64,000 bases of DNA from Bugula neritina. Its lineage: Eukaryota; Bryozoa; Gymnolaemata; Cheilostomatida; Bugulidae. Location of the stretch: positions 26,707,628-26,771,627 of the forward strand of contig OZ037767.1 in the NCBI GenBank assembly GCA_964035545.1, read 5' to 3'. Position numbers and translations under genes: made by a program. Below are positions 1 to 16,318 of this stretch, in pieces. How positions within the stretch are numbered: the stretch's first letter is position 1; each line of letters starts with the position of its first letter. Below the pieces are notes generated by a model. It did not search any database, was not told the origin of the DNA, and worked only from the letters and a program-made list of their open reading frames with translations.

Positions 1-68
1 TAAATATAATACATTCAAAATACCAGTCTATTGCAAAGCAATCTATCAAGTTTTTAGAGTATTATGTT

Positions 69-3000
69 TCAAGAAGTCATTGATGTAGTGTAAATATTAG
101 TAGTGTCAGCTACAACTGTCATGTTACCAGTGGTAACTCCACAAGGTGCTACAGCACTGCCATCTGCTGTCACAGCATGCGTATCTACTAACACCCCATG
201 AGTGACAACTTCCTCAGGTGCTAGTGTGATTTCGTCAGTAATAACTTCTCCAGGCTCCACAGTTGCGTCACCTTCCATAATTCCTTCAGTAACAACCTCT
301 CCATTCATAATGACTGTTGTGCCACCAGTGACATATTCAGCAGGTGCTTCTATAACTCTTTCAGTGACAACTTCTCCAGGTGTCAGTGTAGCATCGTCAC
401 TGACAAGTTCGCCAGACACTACAGTAACTCCCTCCGCCATACCACCAGAGCTTAGTGACACCAAAACTTGTGTAACTTCACTGGCATTCATTGAGCCATC
501 CACTGTAATCATAGCCTGAATATTACTCATGTAATATTCACAGACAACTCACCGCTACACAGCATATTTCTATACACTAACTAAATACACGTGTATATAT
601 GATGGCGGATTTGTGTTAGTACGTGGAATGTTTAAAGCAAACTTTGAAAAACGAAGTTTCCGAGCACATCTGGCATTTAAAATCACTTATTATGAAGATG
701 TCTAAAGAATGTATCGTGTGCTAACCAAAAAGGTTTTCACAAATTGCTGCCCATTGGCAATAGAAATAACAAAGAAAACTAGCTTGCAGATAATGGATCC
801 GATAGTCAGAAACTAATGGAGCTGCCACACTACAGTCGTTTTCGAGGCTAAGCGTTGACCTCTGTGATGTCACAACTGTCTGATTTCTGATAGCAACTGT
901 CAGTTTTTCGTGATGCGATGAAAGTTCGACATGTCGAACGCTCAACTTCAGTGTTCAGCCAATCACTTACTGGCAGGTTAGCCCTGATTGGTTAAATGTT
1001 TTTACGTATTTTACGAGCTACTAGCGAGCATTATTATTTGATTTGGTTCTTCGAAAACTATATTATTATTTCACTTTTAAAATAATTATGGTGAAGTTAT
1101 GTATGAAAATCCTAATAAATTATGACAATAAGTATTTATTAGATGAATTTGGCTGGATTTTATCTGCATATTTAGTTTCTCCAATTCGGCTGAATTTTAT
1201 TATCGTATTTAGTTCTTTAGGCTACTGAATGAGCTTGAATAAAGCTAGGTAATCTCATTAAATAAAGCTAGTAATTTTGAATAATTTAAGCTAGTCAATT
1301 AGAATAAAAATAACTAGTAAATCTTATTAAATTATGCTAGTAAATCTCAATGAATTGCGGTAAATTTGATTGCTGGTTACTGTGGATATTGCAAAAACTG
1401 AGTTATGACATTCCTATTGGTTTAAAAGTTTACTGCGGGGCTAGAGACAGTTAGCGTACATCGTTTGTAGTGAACTGTAGTGTGACCAGCAAAAAGTAGG
1501 AAGTGACGTTGAAGGTATGCGTGAGCAACTCCAAAATGGCCGACTGTAGTGTGGCATGGGCATAATGCTATGGTAACTTTTGATGTACTACTATATGCAT
1601 TAATATTTTAATGTGTTCAAATTGCATTGTGCACTATTATTCTACCAGGTAAGTTAGCGATGGTAAAATGATAAATTGAAAAGTAGAATACACAGTTTGA
1701 GTAATATCACCTTGGTGATTTCTGATTAACTCTTCCATCTGTTCCTGTGTAATAACTTGTCCAACAATATTATCGTTAGAAATTATCTCTCTTGTTATTG
1801 AGTCATGTGACACCATCTCACCAGTGCTTGCGTGCTGCATAATCACCGTGTGCTGGTTTGCTTCGTCATACTAAAATGTAGAGGTATTACCAGAAGATAT
1901 ATTGAAGAATGAAAATTTATGAAACATAAATTAGAGTAACCAACAATGAGTAGGAACAGAAAGAGAGCAGCCGTGGTCTACGGGTTGGAGATCTTCTGTG
2001 TGAATAACAACTGAGTTGATATTTAGTCAATATTTACAGTACCCTTAGGCCAAGTAAGGAGCACCTGGGGTTAGAGTGTTGGCTTATTGAACACCAAGCC
2101 ATGGGTTCGAACCCCAGTAAAGGCGATTGGTGATGTTAGGAGGAGCATCCAGTCATAATTGCTCCTGTGCCCCATATGAATAAGCCCTTAGTTCGATTTA
2201 ACAAAAAAGCCTTTCCATTAGAATTTTTCACATGGATAATAGTGACTATAAACTTGCATGAGTTTAAGAATAAAATGACATGAATTATAACTTAGATTTT
2301 AAAAAACACATGTTCGTAAGTAAATGCTTCGCAAAACAATGTTGTCTCATTATAATTCTAGTATTATTCATTTTGCCTTAAATTACAGCTTATACACTTT
2401 AACAGTAGCCCTTACCTGCACTTGTGCCATGGCATCAATTACCACCTGTTGTCCATTTTCAGCTATTTGTAGATTATGTAAATCAGAATCATTAGGAATA
2501 ATCTCCACTTGTTCAGGTATTAGGCTGGTACTGGTTTCAGGAGTTACCTCCAACGTTACATTTTTATATTTGTGCACTAAAATAAAATAATGAGAAATGT
2601 AGGGTAAAACTAACACTGCACAGAACAAATTTTTGATGCTAGTGTTGTATTGTTACGCATGGTAACTGAACATAAACAACATTTAAAGAGCAACCCTGGA
2701 GAAAAAACTTGTAACTTTACTGACAGAAAGATACTGGTTTATTACATTTAAAACAAAAGTATAAAATAGACACAACCAGCAGCTATGCACTAAAAATAGT
2801 TACACGAGGTTAACCAAGACAGACAACTCCCAGTTATTAAGTACAGTAAAACTGTCTTTCAGTAATGATGTATGGATGGTACAATGGCTAACTACTATTC
2901 AACGTTATCAGGTATGATAATCAACATATGATAAATAATGGCTTGCTGAAGTCAGTACTGCTTTATAACTACATAGCTAGAAATGTTATCACTACTGCCA

Positions 3001-6000
3001 CCAATACTACTACTACCACCAGTACTACTATCACCACCAATACTACTACTACCACCAGTACTACTATCACCACCAATACTACTACTACCACCAATACTAC
3101 TATCACCAATATTACCAGTACTAATACAGAAACTAATGCTGCTGATACTACTACCACTAGTACTACAACCACTACCACTACTCCTATCAATACTTTTACT
3201 GCTACCACCAGTATTGCTTCAATCACTATTGCTGCTCATACTGCAACTAATGTCCAACTACTATTATAGTCATAACAAGTAGCTTTACCATAAACAGTAG
3301 CTTGCCTACCAACTTACCTAAAATCATATGCCGCTTCATTGATTTCTTGTGTGAAGTGGTAAACTTGCAGAAGCCACAACTGTACCAAGTGTTGGAATGT
3401 TTACCATTCATATGACCTCTGTACACATGCATAGTTTTGAATGCTCTGTTACAGATCTCACAAACGTATTGTTTAGTAGCTACAACAAGCAGTATGTACT
3501 CTAGTGACAAGAAAACCGGCCAATAGTCAGGGGTTTTACAACAGACTGGCCAATAGATTTAATATAAACCAGAAGATTGCATTACAAGAAACTCTAGGCT
3601 AGTGTAAATGACAAATTTTTGGCACAAACTCTCCATCTTTTGGTCACTTTCCTTTTTTAAATAATTGAGATAGGTGAAAAGCTAAAAGTTATTATTATAA
3701 TAAAAACACAACAAATAAGAAATTTTTAAATCAATTACATTTGCATAATATATAAGAAACTTTTAATCCTAGTATACATTATATATAAACAGATAAAATA
3801 CATTATTATACCTGTACATATAATATAACATAGTACCATAAGCATACATAATCCAATAATGAATATCATAACTTTATATTTTCTAGTAACAACCAGGAAG
3901 CCACAAGACTTACTAGCGTGAAGCTGACTGTGTTCACGAAGTTCGGCAGCATAAAAAAACTTCTTGTTACAGACTTGACACTCGAAGGTAGGAGTTCCGG
4001 TGTGCAGCTTGTATTTGTGCTGCCGCAGCATCTCGTTGGTCTTGTATGATTTTTGACAGAACTCACAGGTGTAAGGTCTAGCAGCTGTAACAGTATAGTA
4101 CACAGTCTAGCAGCTGTAACAGCATAGTACACAGTCTAGCAGCTGTAACAGTATAGTACACAGTCTAGCAGCTGTAACAGTATAGTACACAGTCTATTAG
4201 CTGTAACAGTATAGTACACAGTCTAGCAGCTGTAACAGTATAGTACACAGCCTAGTAGCTGTAACAGTATAGTACACAATCTAGTAGCTGTAACAGTATA
4301 GTACACAGTCTAATAGCTGTAACAGTATAGTACACAGTCTAGCAGCTGTAACAGTATAGTCCATAGTCTAGTAGCTGTAACAGTATAGTACACAGTCTAG
4401 TAGCTGTAACAGTATAGTACACAGTCTAATAGCTGTAACAGTATAGTACACAGTCTAGTAGCTGTAACAGTACAGTACACAGTCTAGCAGCTGTAACAGT
4501 ATAGTACACAGTCTAGCAGCTGTAACAGTATAGTCCATAGTCTAGTGGCTGTAACAGTATAGTACACAGTCTAGTAGCTGTAACAGTATAGTACACAGTC
4601 TAATAGCTGTAACAGTATAGTACACAGTCTAGCAGCTGTAACAGTATAGTACACAGTCTAGTAGCTTCAACACATGGTAAGACAACTCACTAGAATGTAC
4701 TTGCTGCTTATGACTATTCAACCTCCACGGTGTCACAGCCTTGTAGCCACACATGTCGCACACATACTTGGGTTTGTCGCACTCGGGCATCATTGACCTG
4801 CAAATGTTTCACATCACATTACCAGGCATGATGCATTAGACACCAATGCTACATTTGCAAATGATATTTGTCTTTAAAACTGCTTTTGACTCCGAATAAT
4901 CTGAAATTTCATTACTGCCGAAACAAAGCTGTAAATTGTAACGTCAATTAAATTTGCTACCATTATTATACACTACAGCATAAAATGTGATGAAATATCC
5001 AATGAGATACTGTCCATTAGCACGCTATGTGATTTGCAGAGGAGTTATAAGATACAACTTCGTAGATCTGCAAATATATGTACTTGTTGAACTCCTTTAT
5101 CTGCATATATGCAATCAGGGGATGCCGTGTAACTGGCAGATATCTGCTATCTGCAGAAAAACTCACATAAAAAGCTGCTATCTGCAGAAACACTCACATG
5201 TGAAACTTGAGAGCAGACGGATGTTTGAACTGCTTGTGACATTTGAGACATGAAACTGGTTCCAGAATCTTCGTGTGAGCTTTCATGTGACTCGAATGAG
5301 CTCTCTTACTTTTAAATACCTAAAGAGCAAATGTAAGCCATCAACATAATACATTTAGTGCAGTAAACGCACACAAAAAAGTATCATTTGCTGTTTATAT
5401 TTTAGAGAACTGATTGATGCACGTACCTTTTGACAAATTTCACAGGTTGTGGATTGTTGGGCTAAGTCAGCATGTGATTCAGACATGTGCAACTTAAGAG
5501 CCACTTTAGTTCGGTGCATCTGTAAACCACACAACACATGTCATCACATGTCAACACATGTCAACACATGTCAACATACACACAACTATAAGCACTATAA
5601 CAGTAGCAACTGGCATATAAATGGCTATTCCAACTACTAGCAAATAATTAAACTTGTGCACACAGGTTGAACAATTTCTATATAAAATATCACAGAACAG
5701 TACAGCACAACAAAGCAGCAGACATTTTGTCAAATACTTAGAACTTACAGAGTTACACCCAGGCACTTCACAAGTATAAACTTTAGGTGCTATGAGACTA
5801 CCATTGCCTGTCACAGCAGGTACTTGGTGCTGCTGTGTCATGTGTGCTCGCAGGCTGGCTATACTGCTATACAGAGTGTTACAGTCAGGCTTAGGGCAAG
5901 CAAACTCTTGAGTGGCTAGGTTCATGTGTATCTTGATCATGTGATCTCTCATCTTGTCAGCTGGAAGCACCTGTCAAAATGTGTCAATGTAAAGCAAATC

Positions 6001-8527
6001 CGCAAAGTTAATGCGTGTGACTAAGAAAGATATTATTTAGAATATAAAGTATGAATAGTACATTTTCCACTCACAGTAAAGCAGAGTTCACACATGCTGG
6101 ACTGAGTATGTAGGGGGGTAGAAAGATGTCCGCCTGTGTTGCCTACAATAAAAACGAGAAACTTATTCTACTTAAAGTTCCATGTCTACTTTATATCATG
6201 TCAACAGCTTTTATACACTACTGACCATTTTGCTGTGCAAATTCATCACTGAAAGCTTCCAGGCACACTTCGATGTGCGTAGCATCGTCAACATGATTCA
6301 ACTTATCAACAAACTCAGGCTCTCTGGCCAATAGGCCTGAGGCATCCACAACTTGTTGACTCACGTCAATCTGAGTATTTCTAGAGATCAGCTGATTCAT
6401 GTCTGCAACATCAGTCTTCCGCACGCTGTCCTAGTAAATGAGAAACAAATAGTAAAATACCTCTCAAGACTCATCAGTGCAATTAGTTGACTTGCACATA
6501 AAATATCACCAAGTTGCTCATTTATAAGAAGACAATTATTTTTGAAAAACAGAGACAAAACATTGCTAGCTATAACACACACTTAAAATAATTATAGTGA
6601 ACAACACATAAAACTATTAATAATATAGAAACACGAAGCACAGAGTCTGTTCTGTATGATTCAAGTACACCCCTTTGCCCATTATTTGAATTAAGGCCCT
6701 CTATTAATTCATTGTAGCAGATGTATGAAAATTTAGCAAGTAATTCTTACGAAGACGTAAAAATGTGATATTTATTGATATTATACTTGAGGCAAGTGCT
6801 AAAAACTACTTACCTGGCCCGGAAATTGAGGGTGGGTAATATCAGGCCCAGTCTGACTAACTACACTCGGAAGATCTGTGCCAGGTTTACTAGGAATATC
6901 AAACAAACTTTGATTCAACTCACTCTCATTCAAACCCTCGTGCTCTATTGGACTTGATAGTGCTACCTGTAAATTACGATAAAGTACTTAGGGAGCACAA
7001 CTCCAGTGTTTCAATTTCATAATTGAGTAATAAATTAGCAGTATGCAAATGGTTCCACTTAAATCATGTTAAGTTCAACTTATAACCGATATATATATGT
7101 TGAAGGTAAATGTCATAAGTCATTGAAGAAATCTTTAAACTTTGATGGCAATCATGTGAATGTGTGTCTAGAGATAATCCCCACCTGTATGCTCTCACTC
7201 CACTAGTAGATTATGAGGCCTAACTTATTCAATTGTCTCTAGAGCAAATATTATTTAATACAGTTTTGCAAATACTAATTAAGAAAACCCTGAATAATCA
7301 AATGATCAAATATAGGTGTCTATTTAAATTCAGTGTGATAATTATTACATTAGCAAGTGATGGGAGCGTATATATTGAATAAAATTGAACCAATCAGCTA
7401 ACCACTTTGTTTGAGATGTAGTCATCTATTCGAGCTATTTTGACACTTTCTCTTTCATTGCTTTTACCATTAGTATTGTTTCTTTTCTCTTCTCTCAATA
7501 GCTATAAAAATATATTATACGAGTTAAAAAGTACGAGTTAAGAGCATGATATTCCGCAGTATTGTATTGTATTGCCTTACTGAAAATGTAAAGGAAGGCA
7601 TTAAATATGACACTAGACTTTCACACTCACATTGTCCAGCTCTCTGTCATCATGAATGTAAAGATCACTGTTTGGTCGTTTAACTGACCTTTGACTTCGC
7701 CGACCAGTGCTATTGGCAGACATCTTACTGGTAACTCCGACACTACAACAGACAATAAGTATCATACTTCAACCTGCTCCATGGTGTACACCAATCACAA
7801 CCTTATCAGCTGTATACTGTGATGGGTCACCTTTAGTTGAAATTAGAGATGCGGTCTTCCCTTACCTTGGCTGGCTATTTTCTTCAGTCTCTTCCCATTC
7901 AGATGACTTTCTAGCTTTCGAGCCTTTAGGCCTCCCTCTATTTCTCTTTATGGTTATTCCAACACTATCTCTGTGTACATTCATGTGGTTTTCCAACTCT
8001 AAATTATATATATACAAAAGTTTCATTTTGCTACACAAACTTCAAGTTATATGTTTACGTCTAAATTGGGGCAACTTATAAAAAACCTAATGTGCAAAAC
8101 TAACAATATTACAGATATTTCTAAAATATTTTCTATATCAAACCAAACACTACGCTAAAATACAAAATTGGATAGTTTTGGAAATGATATCAGGTAATTA
8201 CATCAGGTTTTCAAATACCTGCCATAAAAAGCTGCTTCACACATACAACGATTAACTAATAATATTTTGCGTAAAGTAGGGATATAGTAGGAGCTACAAA
8301 CCTCGAGTTGTCGCGTATTGGTCACCACAAAGACCACAAACCATTGGTAGACGAAATGGATCTGACTTGAGAATGACGACAGAACTTTGAGAGGAATGAT
8401 CCGTACTTTCAACATAGTCATAAGTGGCATCTGCAGCAGGAGCTGCCTCCATCACACTCTCACCCTCAAAATTAGGGCCAGTAGATAGGCTCTCTTGCAT
8501 AGATGTGTCCACCAAAACACCTTCCAT
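69..8527 (-). CDS. C2H2 zinc-finger protein with AT-hook (multi-exon, about 884 aa)
   Basis: Exons (high to low): 8302-8527, 7866-7998, 7631-7742, 7406-7501, 6814-6966, 6226-6430, 6075-6142, 5749-5970, 5428-5520, 5198-5319, 4691-4797, 3914-4084, 3318-3479, 2416-2576, about 1694-1870, and 69-515. All junctions are GT-AG and phase-consistent except the last, where donor and acceptor are my best guess. Finger 1 (C64, C67, H80, H84) is followed at about residues 94-101 by an AT-hook core (RGRPKG). After a low-complexity acidic/serine region come ten more fingers, several of them split by introns. Finger 6 (CLKCHKQF...) has no second His at the usual spacing; the nearest ligand is a Cys seven residues on. 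The C-terminus is Val/Glu/Thr-rich with repeated PGEVVT-like motifs. Family knowledge makes it a nuclear DNA-binding protein. I cannot assign an orthologue. The start is the only Met at the head of the first coding exon. Confidence 0.82.
1965..2245 (+). mobile_element. tRNA-derived SINE-like element
   Basis: A near-perfect Pol III B-box (GGTTCGAACCCC, around 2103) is preceded by an A-box-like segment (GGGGTTAGAGTGTTGG). It is followed by a conserved-looking core with GGAGGAGCATCCAGTCAT and a less ordered tail. This head-core-tail order is typical of tRNA-derived SINEs in invertebrates. It lies in an intron of the zinc-finger gene. The exact ends and any target-site duplication are not resolved. 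Confidence 0.5.
2995..3240. repeat. Trinucleotide-like (ACT/ACC)n repeat in a zinc-finger gene intron
   Basis: Imperfect ACT/ACC triplets, arranged partly as a longer unit of about 36 bp, lie in intron 13 of the minus-strand zinc-finger gene. Because the unit is a multiple of three, open frames (poly-Thr, poly-Val, Leu/Pro) run through it on both strands. They are not genes. Confidence 0.85.
4085..4676. repeat. 29-bp minisatellite, about 20 copies, filling intron 11 of the zinc-finger gene
   Basis: The unit on the minus (sense) strand contains ACTGTTACAG followed by CTGCTAGAC. The real acceptor of the exon 3914-4084 is the same ACTGTTACAG, and the first nine exon bases are the same CTGCTAGAC. 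The array therefore runs straight into the exon and occupies nearly the whole 606-bp intron. About 20 near-identical units are followed by one decayed unit near 4664. Variation is limited to a few positions. Confidence 0.93.
5533..5576. repeat. Short 11-bp tandem repeat
   Basis: About four copies of an 11-bp unit (ACATGTCAACA-like) lie just upstream, in the sense direction, of the zinc-finger exon 5428-5520. Confidence 0.75.
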
Positions 8528-8559
8528 GGTGTAGGTTTATCAAACACCAAGAAATATTA

Positions 8560-9330
8560 TTTCTTCTAGCTTTGCTTTTCCGAACTCTCATTCTACACAT
8601 GCATATATTGTATAAATATTACCTCAAGATAAAAATCCTAAAATTGTTTTCTAATAAAGATTAAAATACAAAAACTATACAATAACAACATCAATTTGTA
8701 AAACAAATATGCCTATGATATTGGTATCACATTTTAATTTAAATTAAAATTCTAAGAATTGTAATATTAATAGAAATTAAAATAGTATAATTAATTTAAA
8801 TTAAAATTAAATTATTTTAAAACATCACCTAATTATTATAATAAGTCATAAGTATAAGTAAATTATAATTATTGTTACTATTAGTAGTGGTATTACCTAC
8901 TTCTAGTTCTAACCTCCCCTAGTCCTAAGCTTAAAGTTAAGGACCAATGGCTAAGCCCAATGAATAGATTACTATTGCTATTAGTATAACTATAACTATA
9001 AGTATTACTATTACAAATACTATTAATATTAGATGATAATAAATTAAAATAGAATTATTAATATTATTAACTATAAAATTAAATATTATAATAATAAATA
9101 AAAAATAGTAATACTCATACTCATAGCGATACTCATACTGATACTCATAGACCATAGTGATAGTTCTACTGATACTCATACTGATACTAAAAGTAAAAGT
9201 AAATCTAATACTTTAACGTATACTTAGTCTTGCAGTTATAGTAATACTAATACTAGTACTAATAGTTATACTTATACTTATAGTTATACTTAATCTTATA
9301 CTTATAGCCAATGATCTGCCCATGCCATAT
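8560..9330. repeat. AT-rich cryptically simple sequence, block 1
   Basis: This stretch lies between the first coding exon and the probable 5' UTR exon of the zinc-finger gene. It is built from short interchangeable steps such as ATTAAA, TAATA, ACTAT and ATACTC, with no stable repeat period. Short open frames here, such as Tyr/Ile-rich ones, are compositional. Confidence 0.6.
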
Positions 9331-9516
9331 TCATATTGATATACTTAGAGACTTTCTATTATATGCTAATTAGAAAATTATATTTATATACAAAATTATG
9401 AAGACCTGCGTTACGAAATAATTAATGCAAACAAATCAATCAGAGTTCATTAGGTAACAGTTAGTACTTTCTCTTTGAAAAATTGTGGAAGATGAGGCGA
9501 GAAAATGCCAACTTAC

Positions 9517-9660
9517 CAAGGCGTTCGCAGTAAAACCAGCACTGGCGCGTCACGCTCACGGTCTTTATCGCATTCTCTCTTTATACATAACCAGACATCC
9601 AACTACACAATGTAAATTTAGTTAGGGGCTTATCTTGTCCTTTCGGTAAAATTAACAATA
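9517..9660 (-). promoter_or_regulatory. Probable 5' non-coding exon and promoter of the zinc-finger gene
   Basis: A good minus-strand donor (GTAAGT, 9511-9516) follows a less AT-rich stretch at about 9517-9600. It fits a 5' UTR exon spliced to an acceptor just above the ATG at 8527. The transcription start is inferred at roughly 9600-9700. No TATA box is evident. Confidence 0.35.
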
Positions 9661-9859
9661 ACGCTGCGTCTTGTAATCAAAATGGCAGCCTCCATAACAA
9701 AATGCGTGAAACTTGTACCGTAATTAAAATGTTTGCAATATATCTAAATGTTCAGGTGCTACAAGTTATGATTGCAAATTTTATGTTTTAAAAAGCCAGT
9801 CATGAGTCATCTGTTTGCTAAAATTCAAAAGCAAGTTAAAGCAGTCACATTTACATCAT

Positions 9860-10800
9860 GATTATATGTTACTATTAGATTTACTATTAGTATTACTATT
9901 AGTATAAGTATTAGTATTACTATTACTATTAGTATTACTATTAGTATTAGTATTAGACTTACTCTTACTCTTAGTATTACTATTAGTATTAGTATTACTA
10001 TTACTATTAGTATTATTATAATAAATAATTATATATTTTATAATGATACTCACTCTGTGTCGATAGAACATTTAGATATCACAAAAATGTGTAAGTTAAA
10101 TGCCTCGTTTATAACAGTGTGTTACAGTGGGTAGGCAGTGAATCAGCATATCACTGATTTTTTTTAATTATTCATGAATATTTATTCTCAAATTCCGTAT
10201 TGTTCGGGGAAGGAAGCTGTTGTGGTAGACACTAGTCTTTGCAGATATTGATGTTAACTGTCCTCTGCTCGCAGCTCTAGTGGTCATAGTTGTATTTAAT
10301 CGGTTGTTGACGATCTCATCATAATTAGAAGATAAAGTATTATTGCTGGTTTCATTTTCTAGAATTTTGATAAAATTAAATATAATCAATAATTATTAAT
10401 TATATTATTATGTTATTAATACTAACTGTCTAATAAGATAATCATAATCAGTGATAATGATAAACTCTAAACTAAAAATAATGATAACCTAAAATTAAAT
10501 CATAAGGATAATCATAAGGATAGTCATTTTCATATGATTATGATATGGCTATGCATCTATAAAAGTAAAAAAAATAAAATGTGCCTAGCCCTAAGCCCAT
10601 AGGCATATGTCATATGATTAAAGATTATCAATATGAGTATGATTTAGATTATGATACAATACATAATGATAATCATGATGGTAATTGTATGCCTATGAAC
10701 TTATACCTGTGAGTATGAGAACGTTATTCAGCTATCAGTATCACTATTAGTATTTGGTATCACTATGAATACGAGAGTATCACTATGAATATGACTATAT
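9860..10800. repeat. AT-rich cryptically simple sequence, block 2 (intergenic)
   Basis: Interspersed ATTACT/ATTAGT hexamers (9885-10020), and later GATAAT/TATGATT and TATCACTATGAAT steps, fill the interval upstream of PRMT3. I see no coding exon, RNA gene or element end here. Confidence 0.55.
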
Positions 10801-11198
10801 TCTAACTTTTATACAACTGCAAAGTTCATACTGTTGTTATTATTTATAAATAGTTAATAAAATTTTCAATTATTATAGTTGTTTGAATTTATGGAGTTTT
10901 TTACTTTGTTATCACCAAATACCTCTATCAATATGGATATAATCATAGTGATTAGTAAAGATGAGTTGTTGCCTTTTTGCAAATGAAATTTATCATCGTT
11001 TTTCAACCATAGTTAGAAAAAGTGTGCTATTCTTGCATCCTGTAGCCATAAATGGGTGCATTTCACCTTGCAGCAACTGTGTTTATATTATGTAATATGA
11101 CAGTAGAGAAAAATTTTACGTCCCCCGACTGGGCTGTCGTTTTGATTAAAATGTTTCAAGAGAAGAAAGCAACTGATATTTATACCTTTTGTCAGATA

Positions 11199-16233
<5,035 letters not shown>

Positions 16234-16318
16234 TTTTATATTCAGTGATTATTATTATATTCAATAAAATGGATATTATGACACAAGCAATTGGTATGGA
16301 TTATATTAAGCCTGACCA

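Noticed and set aside
202-519. 105-codon plus-strand Ser/Thr-rich ORF
   Set aside because: Antisense shadow of the repetitive C-terminal exon of the zinc-finger gene.
2928-3282. Thr-rich, Val-rich and Leu/Pro-rich ORFs
   Set aside because: Translation of the (ACT/ACC)n tract in a zinc-finger gene intron; no codon-level support.
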